The notes under the pieces: generated by a model
Database searches by the model: none
What the model saw: only the letters and a program-made list of their open reading frames with translations
What the model was told of the DNA's origin: nothing
In this document: in pieces, positions 25,964-34,550 of the stretch
Layout: each line of letters starts with the position of its first letter
Numbering within the stretch: the first letter of the stretch is position 1
Origin: Pseudomonas japonica
Lineage (GTDB): Bacteria; Pseudomonadota; Gammaproteobacteria; Pseudomonadales; Pseudomonadaceae
DNA: 64,000 nucleotides
Direction of reading: 5' to 3'
Assembly (NCBI RefSeq): GCF_013522925.1
Contig: NZ_JAAMQU010000010.1
Coordinates: 181,110-245,109 of the forward strand
Position numbers and translations under genes: made by a program

Positions 25964-26767
25964 ATGTTAAGCGTTTCCCTGGGGCCTCTGGCCCTTTCCA
26001 TTTCCAATGTGGTGTTGCTGTTGGCGCTGGGGCTGGCGATGCTGATCGCTCGGCGCTGCTCGCGCAGCGAGCCCCATGCGGCTTGCGATTCCACGTTGTT
26101 CTGGCTGTTCGCGCTGGCGGTCGTCGCCGCGCGGCTTGCATTCGTGGCCCTGTATCGGGCGCAATACCAGCTTGCGCCCTGGCAGGTGCTCGACCTGCGC
26201 GATGGAGGCTTCGTGCCCTGGGCAGGCATCGCCGTAGCGGGCGTGGCGGCGCTGGGCTTCGGCTGGCGCACGCCAGCACGCAGGCGGGCACTGGGTTGGG
26301 GCATTACGGCTGGCCTTGCCGTGTGGCTGGCCGGTGGCTTGGCGCTTGGCTGGCAACAGGCGCGCAGCAGCCTGCCGCACCCACCGCTGGTCGATAGCGA
26401 CGGTGCCCCGGTTACGTTAAGCCGCTACCAGGGCCAACCCCTGGTGGTGAACCTGTGGGCCACCTGGTGCCCGCCCTGCCGCCGGGAAATGCCCGTGCTG
26501 GTGGCGGCGCAAAAAACGCGGCCCGGCGTGCGGTTCGTGTACGTGAATCAGGGCGAAACGCCGGCGATGGCGGCGACCTTCCTGGGCACCACCGGTGTCA
26601 ACCCTGCCGACGTGCTCTACGACACCAGCGGCAACCTGGCCCGGGCAGTCGGCGCCATGGCCTACCCGACCACGTTGTTCTACGGGCCGGATGGTCAATT
26701 GAAGGGCAGCCATCTTGGAGAGCTGTCCGGCGCTAGCCTGGAGGCCGCGCTGAAGGTGTTTGAATGA
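25964..26767 (+). CDS. Membrane-anchored thioredoxin-like protein (TlpA/DsbE type)
   Basis: 267 residues. Residues 1-130 hold about four hydrophobic helices (PLALSISNVVLLLALGLAML, LFWLFALAVVAARLAF, AGIAVAGVAALGFG, GITAGLAVWLAGGLALGW). From about residue 138 a TlpA-like periplasmic thioredoxin domain follows with WCPPC (168-172) and the cis-proline loop AYPTTLFYG. Probably a thiol reductase in the periplasm or cytochrome c/metal handling. Start ATG has GGAG 8 nt upstream. Divergent from, and perhaps controlled by, the two-component system. The membrane part resembles the helices of prolipoprotein diacylglyceryl transferase-type DsbE variants. Confidence 0.85.
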   Translation: MLSVSLGPLALSISNVVLLLALGLAMLIARRCSRSEPHAACDSTLFWLFALAVVAARLAFVALYRAQYQLAPWQVLDLRDGGFVPWAGIAVAGVAALGFGWRTPARRRALGWGITAGLAVWLAGGLALGWQQARSSLPHPPLVDSDGAPVTLSRYQGQPLVVNLWATWCPPCRREMPVLVAAQKTRPGVRFVYVNQGETPAMAATFLGTTGVNPADVLYDTSGNLARAVGAMAYPTTLFYGPDGQLKGSHLGELSGASLEAALKVFE

Positions 26768-26786
26768 GCGCCCCGCTTCCCGGTGC

Positions 26787-28316
26787 TCAATGCCCGCTTG
26801 CCTCTGGCCCAGCCTTGGCGGTGAACGGTGGTTTGGCGAAGCACACCAGCAGGATCAACGCTGCGAATATCCAGCCCAGCAGGGTGAAGTAGTCCACCGT
26901 GGAAAGCATGTAGGCCTGGGCGTTGACCATCTGCTCGAGCTGGGCATAACTCTTGTCCGTCGCCCCTCCCAGCTGCTGCAACGCCCGCTGGGTGGTGGGG
27001 TCCAGGGTGCTGATGTTCTCGCTCAGGTAGGCATGGTGCTCAATGGCGCGGCGGCTCCAGATCCAGGTGGTGAGCGAGGCCGCGAAGCTACCGCCCAGGG
27101 TACGCAGGAAAGTGGCGAGGCCAGAGCCATCGGCGATCTGCTTGGGCGGCAGGTCCGACAGAAGGATGCTGAGCGTGGGCATGAAGAACAGCGCCACCCC
27201 TATCCCCATGAACAGCTGCACCAGCGCGATATGGGTGAAATCCACCTCGGTATTGAAGCCGGCACGCATGAAGCAGCTCAGGCCAATGGCGGTAAAGGCC
27301 AGCCCCGCCAGCACGCGCAGGTCGAACTTGTGGGCGTACTTGCCCACGAACGGCGACATCAATACCGGAAGTATCCCCAGCGGCGCCACGGCGAAGCCGG
27401 CCCAGGTAGCGGTATAGCCCAGCTGGGTCTGCAACCACTGAGGCAAGATGAGGTTGATCCCGAAGAAGCCCGCGTATCCACCCACCAGCACTGCCGTGCC
27501 CACGCGGAAATTACGGAAGGCAAACAGCCTCAGGTTCACCACCGGGTGCGCATCGGTCAGCTCCCAGATCACGAAGATCGCCAGGAATATGACCGAAATC
27601 ACCGTGCCGATGATGATGAACTGCGACTCGAACCAGTCCAGGTCATTGCCCTTGTCGAGCACCACCTGCAAGGCGCCTACGCCGATGATCAAGGTGATCA
27701 GGCCCACATAGTCCATCGGTTGCCGGCTGGTCTGCACGGGCCGCTTGGCCAGCTGCTGGCGCACCACGGCGGCGGCGAACAGGCCCACCGGTACGTTGAT
27801 GAAGAAAATCCACGGCCAGCTGTAGCTGTCGGTAATCCAGCCCCCGAGTATCGGCCCGGCGATGGGCGCCACCACCGTCACCATGGCCAGCAAGGCCAGC
27901 GCCATCCCTCGTTTCGCGGGTGGATACACGGCTATCAGCAGCGTTTGGGTCATAGGGTACAGCGGGCCCGCCACCATTCCCTGCACCACGCGGAAGCCCA
28001 CCAGCTCGGGCATCGAAGTGGAAATGCCACAGAGAAACGAGGCCAGCACGAACAGCAACGTTGCCCAGATGAACAGCTTCACTTCCCCGAAGCGCCGGCT
28101 GAGCCAGCCGGTGAGCGGCAGGGCCACGGCGTTGCTCACGGCAAACGAGGTGATCACCCAGGTGCCCTGCTCCGCGCTCACCCCCAGGTTGCCCGAAATG
28201 GTGGGCAGCGCCACGTTGGCGATGGTGGTGTCCAGCACCTGCATGAACGTCGCCAACGACAGGCCAATGGTGCTGAGCACCAGGCTGGGTGGCGTAAAGG
28301 ATGCGTTGGAGCTCAT
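26787..28316 (-). CDS. emrB: EmrB/QacA-type DHA2 MFS multidrug transporter
   Basis: 509 residues with 14 TM helices. DHA2 motifs: LDTTIANVALPTI in TM1, WLSRRFGEVK, and motif C-like APIAGPILGGWI in TM5. It is the last gene of an OMF-EmrA-EmrB operon and should form a tripartite pump that exports drugs or hydrophobic toxins driven by protons. The start is the ATG of MSSNA; a TTG 15 bp upstream is less likely. 52 bp separate it from emrA. Confidence 0.93.
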   Translation of the reverse strand: MSSNASFTPPSLVLSTIGLSLATFMQVLDTTIANVALPTISGNLGVSAEQGTWVITSFAVSNAVALPLTGWLSRRFGEVKLFIWATLLFVLASFLCGISTSMPELVGFRVVQGMVAGPLYPMTQTLLIAVYPPAKRGMALALLAMVTVVAPIAGPILGGWITDSYSWPWIFFINVPVGLFAAAVVRQQLAKRPVQTSRQPMDYVGLITLIIGVGALQVVLDKGNDLDWFESQFIIIGTVISVIFLAIFVIWELTDAHPVVNLRLFAFRNFRVGTAVLVGGYAGFFGINLILPQWLQTQLGYTATWAGFAVAPLGILPVLMSPFVGKYAHKFDLRVLAGLAFTAIGLSCFMRAGFNTEVDFTHIALVQLFMGIGVALFFMPTLSILLSDLPPKQIADGSGLATFLRTLGGSFAASLTTWIWSRRAIEHHAYLSENISTLDPTTQRALQQLGGATDKSYAQLEQMVNAQAYMLSTVDYFTLLGWIFAALILLVCFAKPPFTAKAGPEASGH

Positions 28317-28368
28317 CGCTGTATCCCGCAAACAGAAAGGGCGCCCCGCTCACGGGGCGCAAGTGGGC

Positions 28369-29577
28369 TCAACGCTGGGCGGTCTTGCCCGGGGCGCTGT
28401 TGTCGTGAATCAGCCGCGCGATCATGCTGTCGGCCTCGTCCAGTTGCTGCTCGTACACCCGGGTAGAGAAGGTCGCTTGCTGCGTGGATTGCTGCGTCAG
28501 CACGGCGCCGGTCTGGTCGTGAAGGTCTACCGTAGCAACCGTGGAGAGGCCAATGCGCAGCGGATGGTCCTTCAGTGGCTGCGGGTCCAGCTTGATCCGC
28601 ACCGGCACCCGCTGAACGATCTTGATCCAGTTACCGGTGGCGTTCTGCGCGGGCAACAGCGAGAAAGCGCTGCCGGTGCCAGCGCCGATGCTTTGCACGG
28701 TGCCGCCATAGGTCACGTCATCGCCATACAGGTCGGTTTCCAGGGTCACCGGCTGGCCGATGCGCATATCGTGCAGCTGGGTTTCCTTGAAGTTCGCGTC
28801 TACCCACACCTGATCCAGCGGGATCACCGCCATGGTTGGTGTGCCGGGCTGAACGCGCTGCCCCAACTGGACGGTGCGCTTGGCCACATAGCCGGTGACC
28901 GGGGCAACCAGCGTGGTGCGCGCGCGGGCCAGGTAGGCATCGCGCAGCTGCGCGGCGGCGGCTTGCACATCCGGGTGCGAGGAAATCACGGTGTCGTCGA
29001 CCAAGGCGACGGTACCGGCCAGTTGCTGCTGAGCAGTACCGAGCGCGGCCTGAGCGGCGGCCAGGTCATCGCGGGCGTGGGACAGCTCCTCCTGCGAAAT
29101 CGCCCCGCTGGCGGCGAGCGTCTTGCGGCGGTTGAAGTTCTCTTGCGCCTTTTGCAGCTCTACGCGGCGGGCATTGGCCTGGGAGCGCTGGCTGTCCACA
29201 TTGCTGTACATGCCGCGCACCTGGCGAACCGTGCGCGCCAGGTTCGCCTGGGCGTTTTCCAGCGCGATACGGGCGTCGGCCGGGTCGAAACTGATGAGCG
29301 TCTGGCCTTCGTGCACCAGGTCGCCGTCATCGGCACCAATGCTTACTACGGTACCGGCGATCAGCGGAGTGACTTCCACCACATTGCCGTTCACATAGGC
29401 ATCGTCGGTTTCTTCATAGAACCGGCCGTGCAGTTCGTGCCAGGCGAACACGGCAATGCCGGCGATCACGACCACCAGCAATAACAGGAACAGCATCAGC
29501 TTGCGCTTGCGCGGGTTGCCTTGGGGTTGAGCGTTATCAGCCTTTTCGCCGTTGGCTTGGGGGTTGGCAGTGGCCAT
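28369..29577 (-). CDS. emrA: EmrA-type membrane fusion protein (HlyD family)
   Basis: 402 residues. N-terminal cytoplasmic tail, one TM helix (about 27-45), then periplasmic beta-barrel/lipoyl halves (AYVNGNVVEVTPLIAGTVV, APVTGYVAKRTVQLGQRV) split by a long alpha-hairpin (about 100-200). It links the EmrB pump to the outer-membrane channel. 15 bp downstream of the channel gene. Confidence 0.93.
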   Translation of the reverse strand: MATANPQANGEKADNAQPQGNPRKRKLMLFLLLLVVVIAGIAVFAWHELHGRFYEETDDAYVNGNVVEVTPLIAGTVVSIGADDGDLVHEGQTLISFDPADARIALENAQANLARTVRQVRGMYSNVDSQRSQANARRVELQKAQENFNRRKTLAASGAISQEELSHARDDLAAAQAALGTAQQQLAGTVALVDDTVISSHPDVQAAAAQLRDAYLARARTTLVAPVTGYVAKRTVQLGQRVQPGTPTMAVIPLDQVWVDANFKETQLHDMRIGQPVTLETDLYGDDVTYGGTVQSIGAGTGSAFSLLPAQNATGNWIKIVQRVPVRIKLDPQPLKDHPLRIGLSTVATVDLHDQTGAVLTQQSTQQATFSTRVYEQQLDEADSMIARLIHDNSAPGKTAQR

Positions 29578-29592
29578 GGGAAGTTACCTTGG

Positions 29593-31050
29593 TTAATCGC
29601 GTGGGGCCTGGGCGCTGGCCAGGGTGTCGCCCTGATAACCGCCGCCAAGGGCCTGCATAAGTTGAATCGAAACGTCGATGCGCTGAGCGTTGAGCGCAGC
29701 CAGCTGCTGTTGCGCGCCTAGCAGTTGCTGCTCGATGGTCAGTACATCCAGGTAGTTACCGATGCCCGAGCCGTAACGCTGCGTGGCGGTATCGAAGGAT
29801 TGGCGCGCCACATCGGCGGCGTGCTGCTTGGCGTCCACCTGGCGGCCCAAGGCTTCGAGGCGGTTGATGGCGTCGGCCACATCTCCCAGCGCACCTACCA
29901 GTGCCTTGTTGTACTGCGCCACCGCCAGCTCGTAGTCGGCATCGCTGGCGTCCAGGCCGGCGCGCAGGCGGCCACCGTCGAACAGCGGCAACGACACCGC
30001 CGGAGCAATGTTGAAGAAGCGGCTGGCGCTGCCGAACAGCGCGTCCCCCAACAGTGACTGGGTGCCTGCTGCGGCCGTGAGGTTCAAGTTGGGGTAGAAC
30101 CGCGTCTTGCTCACTTCCACGTTGCGGCTGGCGGCTTCCACCCGCCAGCGCGCGGCAATCAGGTCCGGGCGGCGACCCAGCAAGTCCGCTGGTAATTGCG
30201 ACGGCAGTGCTACCGCTGCCGGCTTGAGTACCTGCGGCCGGGCGATTTCGCTGGCGCGGTCCGGGCCCTTGCCCAGCAGGATCGCCAAGGCGATACGGGC
30301 ACTGCGCAGTTCCTTGTCAGCGTTGATCGCTTGCTCCTGGGCACTGGCTTCCAGGCTTTCGGTTTGCTGAAGCTGGTATTGGCTGTCGATGCCGGCGGCC
30401 AGCCGCTGGCGGCCCAGCTCCAGCATGCGCCGCGTGCGCGAGAGGTCTTCCTGTGCAAGGTCGGCGGCAATATAGGCATGGCCCAGGTCGCTGTAGGCAC
30501 GTGCCACGTCCACGGCCAGGGTCAGCCGCGCGGCCTGACGGTCCACTTCCGCCGCCCGGGCCTGTCCCAATGCAGCTTCCCAGGCAGCGCGCTCGCCGCC
30601 CCAGAGGTCGAACGTATAGTCGAAGGTCACTTCCGCGCTGCGCAGCGTGGAGTAACGATCGCCCTCGAGCAGCGGGTCTTGCACCTTGGCCAGCCGGGAC
30701 CGCGACACATTGGCATCGGCGCCGATGTACGCGCTACGGTCGGCATCGGCGGCATTGGCGGCAGCGGTTGCCTGATGAGCACGCGCAGCGGCCACTTGCA
30801 GGTCCGGGCTGTCGCGCAGTGCCTCGTCAATCAACGCATTGAGCTGCTGGTCGCCCAGGCTGGACCACCAAGTCTCCGACGGCCATGCAGCCGGGCTCAC
30901 GGTCACTGCGGCCAGGCTGCGTGTGGCGTTCAGGCTACCGGGCTGCGCCACGGTGGCGTCCGGCTTGAGGCCGTGGTCGTTGGCACAGCCGGCCAACGCA
31001 ATCGCGAAGGCCAGGGGCAGTAATTTCAAGGTAAGCAGTTGGGGCTTCAT
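29593..31050 (-). CDS. Outer-membrane efflux lipoprotein (NodT/OprM family)
   Basis: 485 residues with a lipoprotein signal ending in the lipobox ALAGCAND. Two OEP (TolC-like) repeats follow, with the typical SLPLFDGGRLRAGLDASDADYE segment in the C-terminal half and RRPDLIAARWRVEAA in the middle. It is the trimeric exit duct of the pump. Its start overlaps the MarR gene stop by 4 bp. Confidence 0.93.
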   Translation of the reverse strand: MKPQLLTLKLLPLAFAIALAGCANDHGLKPDATVAQPGSLNATRSLAAVTVSPAAWPSETWWSSLGDQQLNALIDEALRDSPDLQVAAARAHQATAAANAADADRSAYIGADANVSRSRLAKVQDPLLEGDRYSTLRSAEVTFDYTFDLWGGERAAWEAALGQARAAEVDRQAARLTLAVDVARAYSDLGHAYIAADLAQEDLSRTRRMLELGRQRLAAGIDSQYQLQQTESLEASAQEQAINADKELRSARIALAILLGKGPDRASEIARPQVLKPAAVALPSQLPADLLGRRPDLIAARWRVEAASRNVEVSKTRFYPNLNLTAAAGTQSLLGDALFGSASRFFNIAPAVSLPLFDGGRLRAGLDASDADYELAVAQYNKALVGALGDVADAINRLEALGRQVDAKQHAADVARQSFDTATQRYGSGIGNYLDVLTIEQQLLGAQQQLAALNAQRIDVSIQLMQALGGGYQGDTLASAQAPRD

Positions 31051-31520
31051 TTTTTACCCAGGCGCCAGCAGGCCACGGGGTCGCCGGCATCGATCAGAAT
31101 TTTTTTGAGTAACCGTTCCAGCTCTGCCAGTTCACTGCCATCCAGCACCCCCGCCAGGCGGTTCATCGCCTCGGCACCTATCTGTGGCAAACGCGCTGCC
31201 AAAGCCTCGCCTTCTTCCGTGAGTGCGATGCAGATCTGCCGACGATCCGCTTCACTGCGGCTGCGGCGGATCAGCTGCTTCTGCTCCAGGCGGTCGAGCA
31301 TGCGGGTCATCGAGCCACTGTCCAACGACAGGTGCCGGCACAGGTCACCCGGCGAGTTCATGCCCCACTCGGCCACGATGATCAGCACCTTGAACTGCGC
31401 CGAAGTCACACCGTAGATCTCAAGGTGCTGGTCCAGGATGCGGTCTTTCAGGCTATTGGCGCGGCCCAGCAACATGCCGATCTGGCTGTCGTGGAAGTTT
31501 TCAGGCGTGAAATGGCTCAT
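31047..31520 (-). CDS. MarR-family repressor of the efflux operon
   Basis: 157 residues. The winged helix-turn-helix has TSAQFKVLIIVAEWG, HLSLDSGSMTRMLDRLEQKQLIRR and the wing SEADRRQICIALTEEG. It is the first gene of the operon, as in emrRAB. Two CTGC...GCAG palindromes sit in its own promoter, one exactly between -35 and -10, indicating ligand-relieved autorepression. Confidence 0.93.
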   Translation of the reverse strand: MSHFTPENFHDSQIGMLLGRANSLKDRILDQHLEIYGVTSAQFKVLIIVAEWGMNSPGDLCRHLSLDSGSMTRMLDRLEQKQLIRRSRSEADRRQICIALTEEGEALAARLPQIGAEAMNRLAGVLDGSELAELERLLKKILIDAGDPVACWRLGKK

Positions 31521-31536
31521 CGGGAAAGGCAGATAA

Positions 31537-31589
31537 CTGCTCAGGCAGAAGATATTGCAAGATATTACTGCCTAGGCAGCTAATGTCAA
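31537..31589 (-). promoter_or_regulatory. Promoter and paired MarR operators of the efflux operon
   Basis: On the minus strand: -35 TTGACA (31584-31589), 16-bp spacer, -10 TAATAT (31562-31567). The spacer holds the perfect 12-bp palindrome CTGCCTAGGCAG (31568-31579). A second, imperfect copy CTGCTCAGGCAG lies at 31537-31548, centred 31 bp away (about three helical turns), between the -10 and the ATG. A dimer on the first site would block RNA polymerase directly. Confidence 0.7.
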
Positions 31590-31636
31590 GACACCTATCA
31601 GGGGGCTAACTACCTGAGCTGCATTTTTCCTTCATT

Positions 31637-31722
31637 CGCGAGCTATCGCCGGATGGCCGGCCCCGCCGCTTCCTACCAGGTTTCTAGGAAGCGGCGGGGC
31701 CGGCCATCCGGCGGAGCTCGCG
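31637..31722. repeat. Inverted pair of REP elements
   Basis: Unit A (31637-31680) and unit B (31685-31722) are near-perfect inverted copies around the GCCGGATGGCCGGCCCCGCCG core, separated by 4 bp. They fill most of the space between the MarR promoter and miaE. A head-to-tail pair of this type is the mobile form in Pseudomonas and could also terminate transcription. Confidence 0.9.
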
Positions 31723-31747
31723 AATAGGTTTAACGGGGGAAAGCGAA

Positions 31748-32347
31748 TCAGGCAGGAATGCCGCTATGAAAGCGCAATTCCTCATCCGGGCTTTCGATCA
31801 AGGCCACTTCCGCCTCGCGAACCTTGGCGATGGTGTTTTGAATGTCGGCGGCATCGCCGTAGTGATAGGCCAGCTTCAGGTAACCCTGGAAATGCCGGGC
31901 TTCACTCTTGAGCAGGCCGTGATAAAAACCGCCCAGGTCCGCGTCCAGGTGTGGCACCAGCGCTTCGAACCGTTCGCAGCTGCGGGCTTCGATAAACGCG
32001 CCGACCACCAGGGTATCCACCAGTTTGACCGGCTCATGGGAGCGCACCAGCTTGCGCAGGCCCGAGGCATAGCGGCCGGCATTGAGAGGCCGTAGCGGCA
32101 CGCCACGCTTTTTCATCCAGCGCAGCACCTGCTCGTGGTGCACCAGCTCCTCGCGCGCCAGGCGGGACATGAAATGGATGAGGTCAACATGGGTGTTGTA
32201 CTTGGCAATCAGGCTGAGCGCCGTGGACGCGGCCTTGAACTCACAGTTCTTGTGATCAATGAGCAGGGTTTCCTGGTCTGCCACTGCGGCATCGACCCAG
32301 GCCTGGGGCGTACGGCAACCAAGGAACTCATGAATTTCGGGCAGCAT
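31748..32347 (-). CDS. miaE: tRNA-(ms[2]io[6]A37)-hydroxylase
   Basis: 199-residue diiron monooxygenase that hydroxylates the isopentenyl group of ms2i6A37 in tRNA. The carboxylate-bridged diiron ligands appear in the four-helix bundle as EFKAASTALS, AREELVHHEQ (E-x-x-H), EARSCERFEAL and SEARHFQGYL (E-x-x-H). Length and motifs match MiaE. Monocistronic. Confidence 0.95.
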   Translation of the reverse strand: MLPEIHEFLGCRTPQAWVDAAVADQETLLIDHKNCEFKAASTALSLIAKYNTHVDLIHFMSRLAREELVHHEQVLRWMKKRGVPLRPLNAGRYASGLRKLVRSHEPVKLVDTLVVGAFIEARSCERFEALVPHLDADLGGFYHGLLKSEARHFQGYLKLAYHYGDAADIQNTIAKVREAEVALIESPDEELRFHSGIPA

Positions 32348-32413
32348 GCGCCGTCTCGTGTGGCTGGAAAACGGCGCAGTATACGCGCGTCATGCTTGGG
32401 GCAGTGATACGGG

Positions 32414-34225
32414 TTATCCGGGCGTGAACCACAACTCGTTCAGGTCGTACAGGTGGTGATAGCCCGGTTCGCCCCGATGCCCGAGGAGCAACGTTCGGCC
32501 TTCGATTTGTGGTGCAAGCCCCTGCGCCATAAGCGTGAGGTTCGCTTCATTGAACTGCACAGCCAACGCCGGCGTGGCAGCCATACCCTGCCAGATGGCT
32601 CGCTCAAGCGCAGCGAACTCGTTCCAGGCCTGCCCAACCAGGGAGGCGGTGAGCACCGAAGGTAACCCGGTACCAGCGGCCAATGCCGTATTCAGCCAGC
32701 CCTCCTCGCTTGCCTGCCCCGCTCCGGCGGTGACACCTGGCGTATCTTGCAGCCGCGTGCAGCTGAGGTAGAGCGGAGCAACACCCGACCCCGGTGGAAA
32801 CCGAACGACGTACTCACGATACCCCTTCAATGACGCCGGGCCCACAGGCTGTGGCTCAAACCACTTCCCTGCGCCTGCGGTCTTGAATTGCGGAAGCTCG
32901 TTCGTAAATGCATTGAGGCGGGAAAGCAAAGGCAGGTCTGCGCGCCATTGAAGCGTTTCTCCAGTCGGCAGCGTAAGGATGTAACCCTTTCGTCCTGGCA
33001 ACGCCTCGCATTCCAGTACGGGTACCTCTTGCGATAACCCTGCAAAGGATTGGCATAGGGTGAGCCGGAAGTACCCATCGACTGCACGCATCAACAGCCG
33101 GTAGGGCACCGCAACCGTACTGCGGTGCAATGCGGTGGTAGCCAGCGTCGGCGCAAGGATCTCAAGCGGTGCCGTCACCAGATACGGGTCGCCCCGCCAG
33201 GGCTCCCTGGCGAACTCGTAGATATACGAGCAGGTAGCGGGTGACCAGGCAGCGTTGGTGCCCGCTGTGTAGGTGGCGACTGCTGACAGCGTCAGCATGG
33301 ACAGTCCGCTGTCCGGAGCAGAAAACAGCGCGGTGATCGCCCGGACCGGGTGGCAGATCAGCGGCCGGGCCGTGGCATCGGCCAGGGGAATGTCGTATTC
33401 CAGTGGCAATGTGTTCGCCCGGCGTAACACCGACGTAGCGCGGACCCAGGCGCGAGCCCCCTCGGCCAGCGCCGCTTGCGCAGCGGGCATGAGATGCGTA
33501 ATGGATGCCTGAATACTCTGCATACGCCCGTCGTGCCGGGCCAACCATTGCCGCCCCTGGGCTACCCAGGCGTCCCACCCCTGCGCGGGCATGGGTGCAG
33601 GGCGATTGATGTTCCGAGCCTCTACCAGATCATAGATAAGCCGCCGGCTGAAGCGGGTGGACCGATCCGTTGGCACAAGGCGTTCAAGCACACCACCTAG
33701 AGAATTGACTGCGCTGCGCAACTGTATACAAAGCGCCCAGTCATGTGGGGGCTCTTGCGCGATCAGCGATCGAATCTGCGCCAGGTGCGTGAAGCCGTCT
33801 ACCAATTCGCGCTCGGTCTTGCGTTCCCCCCTGATCAAACTGGTGATGTCATGGCCGAGGCTGGGATCACCCTGCCCGGCAATCAGCTGCTCCGCCCGCT
33901 GTGCCTCCCGCTGGGCCATGGCTTCGTCTATCGGTACCAACGGGGGCTCGCCGGCTGGCCCGCCGCCGGGCTTCAGGCCTGGGCGTAGCCTGCCCCTGCA
34001 GGCTTTGATGTTTGCCATGAGATCGGCCGGTGTATGCACTTGGGGCGTGAAACGCCGACCAGACGCAAACACGAGACCCAAGTCCCAGTCAGGCGCATCG
34101 ACCAATTCATCCAGTTGCGCAATCAATGCTTCATGATCGGCCGCATCGCCCTGCACCCAGAACACCTGCTCGCATACCGCCAGAAACTCCTGCTCGGTGT
34201 AATCTTCGTACCGTTCCTTGAGCAT
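32414..34225 (-). CDS. Fusion: colicin-immunity-like domain + helical linker + pyocin-S domain + inactive HNH domain
   Basis: 603 residues. Residues 1-82 begin LKERYEDYTEQEFLAV, as in E-type colicin/pyocin immunity proteins, but the toxin-binding motif HP-GSD-IYYP is replaced by DAPDWDLGLVFAS. A helical region (about 95-270) leads to a pyocin-S-type beta domain (about 275-495) homologous to both copies in the upstream pyocin (VAVPYRLL, YVVRFPPGSGVAPLYLS). Residues 496-603 follow the DNase pattern from PGVTAGAGQ to YDLNELWFTP, but the catalytic pair HH is GH (582-583) and the chain ends at TPG, just before the next metal-site histidine. It lies 68 bp after the immunity gene, start ATG with AAGGAG 8 nt upstream. 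An alternative ATG at 34276 with GGAG would add 17 residues. Role unknown: accessory immunity, decoy, or decaying recombinant. Confidence 0.8.
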   Translation of the reverse strand: MLKERYEDYTEQEFLAVCEQVFWVQGDAADHEALIAQLDELVDAPDWDLGLVFASGRRFTPQVHTPADLMANIKACRGRLRPGLKPGGGPAGEPPLVPIDEAMAQREAQRAEQLIAGQGDPSLGHDITSLIRGERKTERELVDGFTHLAQIRSLIAQEPPHDWALCIQLRSAVNSLGGVLERLVPTDRSTRFSRRLIYDLVEARNINRPAPMPAQGWDAWVAQGRQWLARHDGRMQSIQASITHLMPAAQAALAEGARAWVRATSVLRRANTLPLEYDIPLADATARPLICHPVRAITALFSAPDSGLSMLTLSAVATYTAGTNAAWSPATCSYIYEFAREPWRGDPYLVTAPLEILAPTLATTALHRSTVAVPYRLLMRAVDGYFRLTLCQSFAGLSQEVPVLECEALPGRKGYILTLPTGETLQWRADLPLLSRLNAFTNELPQFKTAGAGKWFEPQPVGPASLKGYREYVVRFPPGSGVAPLYLSCTRLQDTPGVTAGAGQASEEGWLNTALAAGTGLPSVLTASLVGQAWNEFAALERAIWQGMAATPALAVQFNEANLTLMAQGLAPQIEGRTLLLGHRGEPGYHHLYDLNELWFTPG

Positions 34226-34247
34226 AAGTGTAACTCCTTGTCTGACT

Positions 34248-34274
34248 GGCGCACCGCAGGAAAGGCGGCGCGCC
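34248..34274. other. Hairpin between immunity gene and the fusion gene
   Basis: Arms GGCGCACCGC and GCGGCGCGCC (one bulge each side) with loop AGGAAAG. On the minus strand it precedes the AAGGAG ribosome site of the fusion gene by about 10 nt, so it may reduce read-through or translation of the fusion relative to the immunity protein. It lacks a U-tract. Confidence 0.4.
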
Positions 34275-34293
34275 ATTTTATTACTTCTCCAAT

Positions 34294-34542
34294 TTATTCC
34301 TCGCTCAAACCTGGCAGACCGTTTTCCAAGCGCCAGCGTTCGACTTCGGCGATGATTCCTTCGGGGGTGGCGTCTGCGCCTGGCTGCGGCCAAAACAAAA
34401 GGTCCGACCCCGCCGGGTGCTGGGAAAGCTCTTCAAATCTAAAAATAGCATCAGTTAGTTTATCCTCAGTTGCGGACTCATCCGCGATGTATCTGTCGAT
34501 GAGCAGTATGGAGCTCATTAGTTCTTTACGTGAATAAGTCAT
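34294..34542 (-). CDS. DNase bacteriocin immunity protein (colicin E2/E7/E8/E9 Im family)
   Basis: 82 residues. It has the whole immunity pattern: a four-helix protein with HPAGSDLLFWP (42-52), PEGIIAEVERWR and NGLPG. It binds and blocks the HNH DNase of the adjacent pyocin in the producing cell. In Im9 the toxin-binding pair is Tyr-Tyr; here it is Phe50-Trp51, which suggests a distinct specificity. The ATG is 8 bp after the pyocin stop with ribosome site GGGGGA. It may also have its own promoter inside the pyocin gene, but I did not identify one. Confidence 0.95.
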   Translation of the reverse strand: MTYSRKELMSSILLIDRYIADESATEDKLTDAIFRFEELSQHPAGSDLLFWPQPGADATPEGIIAEVERWRLENGLPGLSEE

Positions 34543-34550
34543 GCTTCCCC

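Noticed and set aside
26760..28466. 568-codon plus-strand open frame opposite emrB
   Set aside because: Shadow of a 14-TM transporter; residues such as HHR/QGH-rich runs are the reverse complement of hydrophobic codons.
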